From Lepiota brunneoincarnata (lineage: Eukaryota; Basidiomycota; Agaricomycetes; Agaricales; Agaricaceae), in NCBI GenBank assembly GCA_023014365.1, contig JAEBUN010000003.1:2046001-2110000 (forward strand): a DNA stretch of 64,000 bases, written 5' to 3'. A model generated the notes under the pieces. It worked only from the letters and a program-made list of their open reading frames with translations, was not told the DNA's origin and searched no databases. This document shows, one piece after another, positions 11,001 to 21,643 of this stretch. The position numbers were made by a program, and so were the translations under genes. The stretch's first letter is position 1; each line of letters starts with the position of its first letter.

Positions 11001-12596
11001 ATGTGTCTACACAACCAATGCCCCCGGTGTGGCTACCAGCCATCTTCAAACGAGTTTCCAGATAACCATTCCAGTACACTCGGATCATCGCTCGAATTCG
11101 ATGATGAAGCTGGTATAATCAACCGAAAGGCTCGACAATTAGAGATAGAAATCCAACAGCTCAGCCGGGAGAGGGCAAACCTCCTTCGACAACTGAACGA
11201 GGTCCAGTCCTCCACCAGGATACTCCCAGTGGAAATCCTTACGACGATCTTCTCCCATGCCTGCACATCCCCGACTCAGATCCACAGCAACACCCCCAAG
11301 GCCAACTTACATTTCCAGGTCATCCTCGGTGCTGTATCGTCACACTGGCGCCAAGTTGTGTGGTCTATACCAACGTTGTGGACCACGGTAACTTTGAGCA
11401 TCCGCTTTTCAACCATACACCATGACACAACACTTCTATCGCTCTACTTGCGTAATTCCGGCGTACGCTCGATCCGTCTCGAGTTAGACTTCGCCGTAGA
11501 TTACAAACTCGGTCATGGTCCTGGTGGAGACCCTAAACGTCTGCTGGAACGGCTGAGGCCCCTCAGAAATCTTTTGTTTTCCGTATCCCCAGACAAAGTC
11601 AGAAGTCTGAAACTCGATGGAATGCCCTTCACATGGACGTCCTCGCTATCGCGCAGGTTCCCCCGGGTCGAATCCCTTCTCTTAGGTTGGTGGCCGGGAC
11701 AAAAGCTAGGACCTGCCTCTCATCCAGAGAAGGTTACCCTCAGCGGCTTCTCACAATTAAGACGAGTCACGATCAAAAGGGTGATGCCGCAGATCGTGCT
11801 CCCCTGGAACCAAATCACTGCGCTCACTTGTCATAAACTCCCCGTCGATATTTGCCTTCACCTCCTCACTCTATGTCCGAGCTTGGTCGAATATAGAAAT
11901 CAGCTCCCTATCGCCCCCATTATTTCAAGCCCTCAGGATCTTGACGGCGTCCTCAACACTGAAAAGCACGTCACCCTGGAACACCTATCTCTTCTTGAGT
12001 GGAATCATTATCCCTCGACGGTCTGTCAGAAACTCCAATTCTTCGAATTTCCGGCTCTGCAAACGCTTTTATGGTCCGATACCGGACATTACCAGGCGGG
12101 TTTTCTTGCCTTTCGTGGTCTCCTGCGATATGCACCCGCAATTGCCTCCCTCACCCTCAGTGGCAAAAGAGCACTGACGCTCATGCAAGACCCGGAGAAA
12201 TGGAGGGATGTCTTCACAACTCGCACGCCACATCTCACCCAACTACGATTGAACTCGGTTCCTGATTCGTTACTCGAGGTGCTCAATCCAGCATCCCGGT
12301 TGAACCGCGGAGACACACTAAATGCCTCGGGTCTATTAGTGCTGTCCAGTCTGGAATTCCTTGGCTTGTACGTTACTGGGAATTTTGACAGAGATCTTGC
12401 GCGCTTGGAAGACTCACCGCTCGTGCGGATGTTGGAAAACAGGCGGGGGGTGTCGCCAAGTTTCGCCCGTGTAGATATCAACATCCGGCAAGAGGTCGAA
12501 TGGAGCGAGGGTATCCGCGAGAGACTTTTGAAGTTGGTACGAGGTGGCCTTAGGCTGACTATTGTTGAGGACTCGAAGACGGTTGACTGGTTATGA
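11001..12596 (+). CDS. F-box-like protein, single exon (531 aa)
   Basis: Member of the expanded agaricomycete F-box-like family, a likely SCF substrate receptor. The single open frame has no intron or break. Residues 1-30 hold a CPRCG pair. Residues 38-72 form a coiled-coil-like stretch (RQLEIEIQQLSRERANLL). It leads directly into the F-box-like core near 76-90 (LPVEILTTIFSHAC), which is the typical order in this family. A following SSHWRQVVWSIPTLWTTV motif marks the end of the F-box region. The rest carries scattered leucine-rich repeats. The C-terminal block ending in VDWL resembles the end of the F-box protein at 38160-39896, so the two are distant paralogues. Function beyond the family is unknown. 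Confidence 0.8.
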   Translation: MCLHNQCPRCGYQPSSNEFPDNHSSTLGSSLEFDDEAGIINRKARQLEIEIQQLSRERANLLRQLNEVQSSTRILPVEILTTIFSHACTSPTQIHSNTPKANLHFQVILGAVSSHWRQVVWSIPTLWTTVTLSIRFSTIHHDTTLLSLYLRNSGVRSIRLELDFAVDYKLGHGPGGDPKRLLERLRPLRNLLFSVSPDKVRSLKLDGMPFTWTSSLSRRFPRVESLLLGWWPGQKLGPASHPEKVTLSGFSQLRRVTIKRVMPQIVLPWNQITALTCHKLPVDICLHLLTLCPSLVEYRNQLPIAPIISSPQDLDGVLNTEKHVTLEHLSLLEWNHYPSTVCQKLQFFEFPALQTLLWSDTGHYQAGFLAFRGLLRYAPAIASLTLSGKRALTLMQDPEKWRDVFTTRTPHLTQLRLNSVPDSLLEVLNPASRLNRGDTLNASGLLVLSSLEFLGLYVTGNFDRDLARLEDSPLVRMLENRRGVSPSFARVDINIRQEVEWSEGIRERLLKLVRGGLRLTIVEDSKTVDWL

Positions 12597-14786
12597 CCTT
12601 ATTTCGGGAGATGCCGGACAGTGGATATGTTCATGTAGGGTAGCGAAGACGACTGTAGAGATGTTTAATCAGATATTACACATGTTGTATCACCGAGTCG
12701 GAGGAAGAGAATAGGCGCTATTCAGACTAAGGGAGTAGTATTCAGGGTATAATTCGCAAGAGAAGGCAAACGTGTACCCTTCAATCCGCCCAGAGCTCCA
12801 AGCTATAATTATTCGAGCTGTCATTGGAAAAAACATGGGAGAGAGAAGCCCTGCAAGCAGGTCGTAAGATCTCGCGTCGTACTTGTGTCGATCAGCAGCC
12901 GTAATAATGGGCGCTGAGATAGTAGCTCGACTGAAATACATGTGTCCGACATGCTGAGCAGTGATGTTTTGTTGATAAAAATGTACTGAGCAGCAGATGA
13001 GCAGAGAAAGAAAGTAATTTGTCCAATGAACTATTTTTAGTTGCCTGTGAGCCCTGCAGGGTTGTGACACCTACAGTAAATAACCTGTCACGACCGTACG
13101 GATCACCCACCTACTCGGAATCATCCTTCCACTTTCTCTCCCTCTCTCTCGAGTCAGGGACATCTGTCTGCGAAGCCGGTGCCCATTATGCGGCTTCGAG
13201 GAGCATGTTTCGGCACTACTTGAGGTAATGCACCTGGCTCGCCATAACTTTGTCAGGGAGCAACTCACCCGGTCCTACAAAGTTGAGCGAGGTCTATTTT
13301 GTCGCCAGATCACCCATAGTCCTCGGGGCAATGTTCTCTCATGCCTGCCTACCCCCAGATCTAAACCCTGACCACACTTCCAAAGCAACCTTGCTGCATG
13401 CCGACCAATCGTGTGGGTGTGCGAGATACCAAGGACTTGGACCCGCGGGTGACCCTGGAAATCATCCGTCTGTTCGGCCATAGAAAGCCGTAAAAACACT
13501 ATACGTTTATGTTTTCTCGTGGAGTTGGATTCCGCTGTTTACGGTACGCCTTCCCAACCGTCGGAAACCTCCGCTTGTACATCTACAACCCAAGGGACAG
13601 TGTTTCGGGGGTGTTATGCCTGTGCGAGGGGGTGCCCCACTTATGTTCACCTTCGGCCACTAATTTTGGCCCAAGGTCTGGACCAAGGGTAATAGGCCAA
13701 TATTCTTTATTTCAACCACATTTACACTTGCAGGCCTACCACGTTTACGATAAGCAGTGGTTGAAAAAGGATTTCGCTAAGAATCGCACCTCCCTGGCAT
13801 AAATCGCCACGCAGGCCTGTCATTGACCCCTATCGTTACCTGCATACGTCCCCCCTTCCTGTGTCCGCACTTGACCGAATATCGTGATCATGCCCTTCAA
13901 GGCTGTCAATTTTCGGCGCGATACCCTCAGCGCTAATAACTACGTCATCTGAAGCAACTAGCCCTGCCTCGCAGTGGTGGGTTGTGAGCGCCACTGCCCC
14001 GAGCGCGCTCACTGTTGTAAATTTCGCGTGGACCGACGCAGTACATCGCACCGCAGTAGCTTTATGTAATGATCCTACTCAGGGTCATCACCTCCTGGAT
14101 GGGAGAAGAGTGGTGGAGTCAACCGCAACACGGAAGGAAGATCTTTCGCAAATTTGCGTGCCAAGCCCTTTCCCATATACCACTGCACAACTTGGACCTG
14201 GTACCACCTTCTTTTTATTTGGGATCTTGATCTAATGTAACACCAGTGCTAAGCTGAGGGAAAATCTCTTGGGTATCTTCTGTATTCAGAGACTGAATGG
14301 AAAAGGTAGCTGTAGACATGGAATATCACTGGGAGGTAACACAATGTTTGTCATGGGTAGCACACCAAGTCAAGAAATGAGAGGTCCTACCCAGGGATCA
14401 ATGAGTATCTAAATAACAATGACCTCCCAATAGTGAAGTAAACTTCATAGCCAAGTCACTCCTTTCCCTTTTTCTCTACTTGCCTTATTTAGTTTTTGGG
14501 GCCTTCAGTGGCAAGCTGTGGACTGCTAACATGCTCTGCATGATAATTTGTATTTTTTTTTTAAAAAAAAAAAGGTTGATAATTTACTATTAACACTCAT
14601 TCTTTCTTGGAAGTCTATAATCAGTGTAAAACTGTTCTGCAGATAACCCTTGAATCTGAATAAATATAACTACATACAAGTTACAACTCCTCTCTATCCA
14701 AGCTCTATTGTACTCTTATTACCCAATCTGTTGTGCTTATGATTCCCATCATTACTCCCTAATTTCCACTGCTACTAGGCTTACTA
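12597..14786. other. 2.2-kb gene-poor stretch with AT-rich island at its right end
   Basis: I find no convincing gene here. From about 14220 to 14790 the sequence becomes clearly AT-rich compared with its surroundings. It contains a T-run followed by an A-run near 14550-14572 and an imperfect inverted repeat (about 14325-14337 against 14421-14436, with CTGGGAGGT and ACCTCCC). The island adjoins the last exon of the Crinkler/RHS-like gene and could be a remnant of a small transposon, but I see no matching target-site duplication. Confidence 0.45.
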
Positions 14787-16545
14787 CTAGCTGCAGATGC
14801 TATTGGTGCTTTCCTGCAAGCCATTTCAGCCTGGTAGTCCATGTTAAGCTTCATCCTATGGTCCAACAATCCATGATAAACTTACCATCTGCTGTAATGT
14901 ATCCTCTGAGTCAGAATCAATCTGCAGCCAGCCAATTTTAATATTTGGGTTTGGAAGGTTTTTGTGCTTTAATGCCAGGTGTATGTCCTTCAGTGATTCC
15001 TGAACTCCACTGGACTTGGCTATATTTTCACCATGACTATGGGGTGTCACAAATATAAATGACCAGTTTGTTGGAAAAGCTCTTCGTGCATGCTTTGACC
15101 ACCCTCGGAATAGGTTCACAACATGTTTGATACCCGATTCTGCCAAACCATGCTCCTCGGGGATTGTCATCTGCAGCATAGTAACCCGCTTCAAGTTGTC
15201 ACTGACAACGAAGGCATCCAAGGAAGGGAAGTATTCAGTAGGGACATATATGTGGTTGTCCTGCGGAACAAGTGTTGTGTCCCTGGTGAACACGTCTCGA
15301 ACCAGCGAGAGGCCTGGACCAAGCGAAAATGTATTTGATCCTCTACAAACGGTACGACAAGTTAAAGCACCCTTGGACAATTGCAGGATATTAAGCACAA
15401 ATGGCTCGTAGACAGTAGAAAAAACTTGTGGGAATGACTTGAAATTTGAGATGAGTTGCTGTAATCGAGTGTTGAACTGGGCGAGGAATGTTTCGAGTAG
15501 AAGTCGGCGAAGAAGTGGTGTAGGAACATGATATTTAAAGTAGGGCACCTTCTGGGGATTTGGTGATGCAGGCTCAGCAAAGAAGAATTTGTGGAATGTG
15601 ACAGGTTGGATGTCTTGTCTGACATATCCCCCATCAATCGCGCGTGCAAGCGCATCTACATCCGTTTCGAGATTCCAGGGTTCGAGAATTTCCCGAAAAT
15701 CTGCCTCTGGATCCCCAGAACGCCGTTGCTCGAGGTTGACAGGATTGATACAATGCCTCGCAGAAGGACCCAGGAGGTCGAAGAGTTCCGAGGGGGTGTA
15801 AGTCGGTTCGTTGCGCCAAGAGCCAAGTTCTTTATTTTCGTAGAGTTGTCTGGTTCAGCGCGCAGTGTTAGATCGATCAACACTTTGAGCATCGCACTTA
15901 CTGGAGTTGTTCAATCTCGCCCTTGGACCACAAGCCCATGACCCAAGCTCGGGCATTCTTTTGCTTAGCCCATTCCCTCCAGCGATGTGGCTGAGGAGAT
16001 GTCGCTTGGAGAACATATCCTGGGTAGTGAATGAAGGGACCAGGGGTGGGTAAGTCGTTGTTGGAATCGACCAAGACAAGTGTGTCCCGTGTGATATTGA
16101 TTTTGGGGGGTTCAGCAGGCGGCAGAACACGACAGCCATCCTGGGTGCAATGAATATACGATAACTGGGACTTGCAGAAAATGACAGGTATCCGTTGCGA
16201 CAATGCCTTAAGAAAAGCGTAGAACAAGAATAGTGACTTTCCTAACAAGGTCCCAAGTCAAGTGTTAGTGTTGCCGTGGATAGAGTATGACCCACCAATA
16301 CCAGGTTGGCCAATTAGGACCATACCTCCTGGCCTTCTTCCCCCTTTTCTTATCTCAGTTTCTACGAAACCCCATAGAACTTGGTATTCCTGTCGACAAA
16401 GACAAGGTTCTGTTTCTGAGTCGGATGCTGGTTCTGAACAAGGGATTTCAATGTATTCGATGCCATTCTCAGATATTACCGGGTCCTGCTGCGAGACCCA
16501 GAGGCGTTCGTAGGCGGATTCACACCACTGGACGGGAGTAGCCAT
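14787..16545 (-). CDS. Crinkler/RHS-like P-loop NTPase protein (526 aa)
   Basis: Member of a fungal family related to the P-loop region of Crinkler effectors and trypanosome retrotransposon-hot-spot proteins; molecular role unsettled. Exons are 16545-16296, 16241-15902, 15849-14886 and 14813-14787, summing to 1581 nt with one frame. The first intron falls inside the Walker A motif: exon 1 ends in GQPGI plus one base of a Gly codon, and exon 2 completes it to GIGKSLFLFY. A strand ending LVLVDSN (Walker-B-like) follows, then ATSP and the RWREWAKQ / WSKGEIEQL sequence typical of the family (sensor region). The C-terminal half (FDLLGPSAR onward) matches the usual family layout. The 27-nt last exon is the least certain part. 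Such genes often lie in variable regions, which fits the AT-rich flank and the decayed neighbour. Confidence 0.72.
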
Positions 16546-17044
16546 GGACGATGGTGGGATAAAACAAGGGGTGAGTCTCCTAAGCCCTCATAGAAAATGG
16601 ATGATGTCATGGGGCGGCAACTCCCGACTTTGTCCCGTGCAAGTATCCGCACCTCGGACAATTCAGTCAGGACAATTTCCGTCAGGAGTGAGATTGGGCG
16701 GTGTCTAATATGCCCTCTTATCCTCTACAACTGAGTGATTTCTCCCGTGAAGAACACATGCGTCCTATGCAATACATACTACATACATATTCATTAACCG
16801 CCATAACAAGATTCATGTGGATGGGGCCAGCAGAACAAAGTTGCAAAAGTTTGTCTGAGGAATGGACATACTATAGGCCTTGCTCTCCGTACGACCCTGC
16901 CTTGAAAGGAGGTGTGAAGGGTGGTAATACCGATGCGGTAGATGAAGCCTCGCCAAAGAATACTCCTCAGAGTGGCTGGCATCCAATGAGAATGTATAGA
17001 GCATGCCAGGAGGTGTCGTTGGAGTATATGTCCCGGGGGAGCTG
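16546..17044. other. Intergenic between Crinkler-like gene and purH pseudogene
   Basis: About 500 b with no recognised gene. The left part should hold the promoter of the minus-strand Crinkler-like gene. The right part may contain the decayed 3' end of the purH-like pseudogene. Confidence 0.4.
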
Positions 17045-19155
17045 GAAAAACAAATATGTGGGACTTGTGGTGGTGCCCGAAGAGCGCGACCCGTGTTCAT
17101 CCACCGCCCTGATGTATTCCACTGCCACTTGACGCCACAAGATACCTAACCCCGCTCTTCCGCGCCTTATGCACGTTTATCCGGGAACGGGAAGAACGTG
17201 TCACTCGAACACAACCCCATCCAATTTGGCCGCCCACTCCTTCTTCTGCCCCACACTCAATGGGGAAACAGCACTCTCAAACAGACTCTCCTGATGCTCC
17301 TTCTCACCACCCTCGAGCTCCTCACCGCTGACGCACTAGTCGATTTGCCTTCTCCGCGCGCTTGACACCTTTGTTGAACGGCGAGATGATCACTCTCGAA
17401 TGGTGACGGAGCCACCAGAGGTCGGCTTTTCCTCCCACGAGACGGGTGTAATGAATACGCGATTGTTGGCTTGCACCAACACTGATGATGGCCCCGCGGT
17501 AGGCGTACGCGGCGCTATTGGATTGGGTATATTTAAGTGCCAGTGTAGCGACGATCAAATCTGTGACGGCGGCTTGGGAAGGTAGCTACAGGGCACCTTT
17601 AGTTCTAGCTCTGAGAGGATATACTGAAGCTGCTTACTTCCTTGTGTTTGGAGACCAAGTCTTCGAAAAGCTTCGCATCAATCTTTGCGTTGGTCTTTTC
17701 TGTTGCACGCAGACACCATAAACCTGCTTGGTCTCCACCTCAGGCGGAACATAGTTGGTGTCAATCTGAGCGTCAATCAGCATTTCCCAATCACACAAGA
17801 GGGAAAGCGCCAAACGCACCTCGAGAACACAGCACTTGCTACCCTTCTTTTTGCTCAAAATGTCGAAAGCCTCAGGCGAGTACCCGGGGGCAATGATATC
17901 ATAGGAGACTTCGCGGGAAATAATGCGGGCAGTCGCAAGGTCGCAAGGTGCGGATAGAGCAACAAAGTCCCGAAGGAGGACATGCGATCGGCACCTATGT
18001 GCAGTACTAATCGGTTCCTGATAGGCCGGCTTCATTGGACCCACGTATCGTGGGCACGAGTATAAGCTGTAGCGAGAGAGGTAAATGGTTCTCTGAGGTC
18101 ATCGACGCCGTAGACCTTCTTTTCTGTCTCGTTGAGTTCAATACCCACAGCGGCAACTGCAGGAGAGACATGTTTGAATGAGGCAGCAGCTGGGAGACCG
18201 AGAACCTCTTGAAGTTCTTTAACCAAAGCATAGGAGTTAAGGGCATCGAGGAGGTTGATATATCCCGGGGCACCACAAAGTGCTAATGGACAGAATCAAT
18301 ATTCCGGGAAGCAATATACTCACAAAAGCAACCCCACCTTTGAACGGAAGCTTTCCTTCATCAACGAAGGCCTGCGCGGGTGTCTGGTGCGGGTTTGCGC
18401 CGTACCTCAGTGCAATCCTCTGTACCGGAGCAACCAACTTTGCCCTGTCCAATTCCGCGGAGGCATACTGCTCCCTAAAATATCCACTGATCACAGCGTC
18501 GTATCTGGCAGTTTGCTCAGATGCTTTCAGTGCAAGTTTGCTTCTCGCAACCCTGTCCGATACCGCCACTACCCTTCTTCCATTCCTCCAGGAACTCGGC
18601 TTAGCCGGCGAGGCCAGAGGGATGGATACACGGGCGTGGTTCTTGGTGGCTGCGCGGAGGAGTGTTACGCCTCTGATGTCGATCTCTTCGATGGCGTCTG
18701 CGAGGGTGCAGTTGGGCTTGGTGATGGTTTGGACGAAAGGGTAGAGATTGCAGACGACAATGGAGATAGGGGAAATGTTTTTGAGCTGAGAGGCCGGCCT
18801 CGTCAGGGGGGATAGAACATGCTAGGATTCCTGTGTAATGAGAAATGTTTGAGTACATGTGTTTTGGAAAGGTATGTGCGAGGGCTCGTGCCTCCGTGAA
18901 CAGCTGGGTGCAATGTTTTGACGCGCCCGCCTAGCATCTCAGGTGCCTTTGTGATATCGGACACATCTCTGCAGAAATTCCATGAATCGATGCATGTGTT
19001 TGCTTTCAAGTTGCTAGCTTACTGGATGGAAATGCCCTACATCTCTGATCTTCTTGGTAGTACCGTCGGAGCCCAGTAAGTGGACGCCAGACTGACAGGC
19101 CTTTCGCGAACTCGATTCGATTGGTTTTGTCGTACATAGACGGCAGTGTTGTACA
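17045..19155 (-). pseudogene. Decayed ADE16/17 (purH): AICAR transformylase / IMP cyclohydrolase
   Basis: The sequence can be read almost end to end as the bifunctional enzyme of the last two steps of IMP synthesis, but only by changing frame many times. Recognisable parts in order: YDKTNRIEFAKGLS (about 19130); [34 protein letters not shown] (about 18930); VVCNLYPF; GYFREQYAS and ALRYGANPHQ (about 18450); [51 protein letters not shown] (about 17940); [24 protein letters not shown] (about 17400). Lesions I can place: frameshifts near 19085, 18765, 18605, 18555, 17970, 17700 and 17325, and further ones near 17205 and 17175; a TAG in place of a codon near 17340; a donor changed from GT to AT near 18043; and EEIDIGG changed to EEIDIRG. 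The break density far exceeds that of neighbouring genes, so I infer a true pseudogene. An intact copy should exist elsewhere, because the enzyme is needed for purine synthesis. Confidence 0.9.
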
Positions 19156-19686
19156 TCCGGATGTCAAGTGCATAAGTATATGGTGTGATGAAACACATCC
19201 ATGTACTGGGACATGGCGGTCTTTGGGTAAAATTGATCAGCTGTGCGAGTAGATTATGGCGCTTAAACCCCAACAAGAGTAAATACTAGCACCGTTTAAA
19301 TTTAGACATATCGACGGCTTGGATCTCCTCATCTCTCGGCTTAGCCAACAACGCCCAACGTGGCTCCGCAAGCTCGGTCCATTCACCACGCATGAGTTAC
19401 ATACTCGTATCAAGTCATACGTCCCTACCTTCGCAGTGCATCGAGCAAGGTAGCAGGGAATTCATCTCTCATAGCGGCCCCGGCCCTACCCCGCGATATA
19501 TTTGTCCCTTGGATACGTGGCTAATAATCATGCACCATTCAAACTAAGATACACTCTATTCCTCCCCAACATCTTGTGATGGCCCGTGAGTACCTCCCCA
19601 AAAGTGTTCAAAGCCAAAGCTGGACGCAGCCCGGCACCACCGATACTGAGATATTGAGAAAACATTGGTGTGCTGTGCACAGGCAA
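19156..19686. other. Intergenic, nothing recognised
   Basis: This 531-b stretch lies between the decayed purH start and the end of the next F-box gene. It contains no exon or repeat that I can support. Confidence 0.45.
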
Positions 19687-21530
19687 TCAAGATCGCCCGC
19701 CTATTTCGTGTGCAAAAAGGCGACTGTTCCGCGAGTTGCTGTAAGAATCTACGTCCAGCAAGAACACCTCGCCTGCTCGATTTCCCAAAACGATTAGTCC
19801 AGCTGATTCGCTCAAAGTGCAACGAATAATGTCCTCTGGAACAAGACTGTTCAAACAAAGCTGTGAAGTAGCGGAGGGTCGAAGTTTACCTCTTAGGTCT
19901 GGCGAGGACACTGAGTACACAGCAACACTCTCAATGTCCCTGTGTGGGCCGCTTACTGGTGAAGCCTGAGCCCCGTAGGTAGCAGAGCTAGAGTCGCTCC
20001 AGACTTGGATCTCTCGTATTGTACTTCCGCGAACACGCTCGACCCAGATGGCTCTTCTTGCTTGCGACCCGAATGCATACGCACTGATGAATCCACGTGA
20101 ACTCAGGTTCACTGCTTGCCGGAATGCCCCGTTAAATTCCGTAGATGGTGTAGGGGTCGGTGATGGAGTAAGGAGATCGGGGCTAGCTATGGCACGGGAG
20201 GGAAAGTGTGATACGACATTGTTCGCTAGGGCGTAGATATCCAAGAGAGTGACCGTGAGGAATGGTGGGACTTCAGACGAACCAGGATGTGAATGGAAGT
20301 GGATAGAGTAATGAAATAAACCTTGGAGGACGTCGTATGCGAAGACCTGGAAGTTGACCCCCACGAGGTCGTGGGTGGTAACTGGAGTCGAGAGTCGTAC
20401 ATCTCGGAAGGTTGTATTAGGAAAAAGGTGTTTGGCTATTGGTACTGCAACGAGCTTCGATTTTGTTGAAGTTTCAAGGAGGGCTTTGATGTCATGGACT
20501 TCAACGGACCGAGTCTTGAAGACGAATATATATTGATTGCACAAACGGACATTAATTGTGCCGTTCCACTGGGGGATATGTGAGGAACTGTGATGCAGAG
20601 CCATGTTACATCCATACCATGTCTTCAAGGTCTTCTGAGCGGGGAGATACAACTATGAGATCTCGTCGAGGTTCCTCGGAAATATCCACAAGGTTAAGCG
20701 AGCTTCCACGAGATAGTATAAGCATGTGGTCTGGGAGGCTCATTGTCCAGATAACCTCCGGTGTTGACAATGGCACTGTCTTGAGAAGCTTGAATGAGGC
20801 GTCATGCCTTAGGGCTACTTCGTACACGCGACAAAAACAAGGGCTTCTGAAAAAGGAGTGTCATTATTATGGTACGGGGCACATATGTGCCCACCTTAGC
20901 TTCGTGTTCAGAGCAACGATGAGCCGTCCGTCGTCTGTAACTTCCGACGCGGCGGACGTCCATTTCGCGCCTCCGTATTCCTCCTTCTCTGTCAGGGTGG
21001 CACACACCCTTGCTCGTGGCGTAACGTTCGCATGTAGCGGTATCTTTGAGTCCGGTAGAGTATCCCAGAGATACATGACTCCTTCCGCATAAATAACCAA
21101 CAACCATCGATCAAGGAACATCTCCAGCGCAATCAGCATATCACCCATCTTCGGTTGCGCTCTTATTGGCAGTTTTGTCCTTGGAAGTGGCCATGAAAGC
21201 GCGATGCGATGGCCGGTGACCACTGCGTGTTCGATTTCTGCAGTCGAAGGGATTACAGGAACTGTCGATCCGCTAGAGTACTGACCCAGATCGAGGTGCA
21301 GAGGAATTGGAATTGGGTAGTACCGTCGCTGCCTTTCTAACAGTGAAAGCCAGATCATCCTGTCTCGGGTGATTTCTTGGAGCTGTTTACAAGACTGAAA
21401 AGGCAAGCTTTAAGGGATTTTTACGCTGAGACATAGATGGTACCTGCCGTATTCTTGCTACATCTTGAAGTTCGAGTAGTGATACTATCCTCAGTAGTAT
21501 CTCAGGGGGTAGAGCCGTCAATAATGACAT
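19687..21530 (-). CDS. F-box domain protein (565 aa, four exons)
   Basis: F-box protein with a short N-terminal F-box and a long C-terminal region of beta-strand-like segments. Exons are 21530-21444, 21394-20895, 20846-20618 and 20568-19687, summing to 1698 nt in one frame. The F-box is at residues 7-45: LPPEILLRIVSLLELQDVARI, then, across the first intron, QSCKQLQEITRDRMIWLSLL, a classical F-box ending. Later segments such as RWLLVIYAEGVMYLWDT and GLIVLGNRAGEVFLLDV look like propeller blades or a WD-like fold, as in related fungal proteins, but no WD dipeptide series is visible. Presumed role: SCF substrate receptor. Its start codon is 113 b from the divergent METTL16 start. Confidence 0.75.
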
Positions 21531-21643
21531 TGTAGGAATGGAGACTATCGAACTTGTGCTTGTTGATCGAACCAAGGACGAACAGACGCCCACTTGCCCA
21601 AACAAACCATACTTTCGATCCTCCCGCCACTGCCCCAAATCCA

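Noticed and set aside
13836..14051. Minus-strand stretch resembling part of an FAD/NAD oxidoreductase
   Set aside because: Only a short phrase (DDVVISAEGIAP) looks familiar. No dinucleotide-binding motif or further exon supports a gene or pseudogene.
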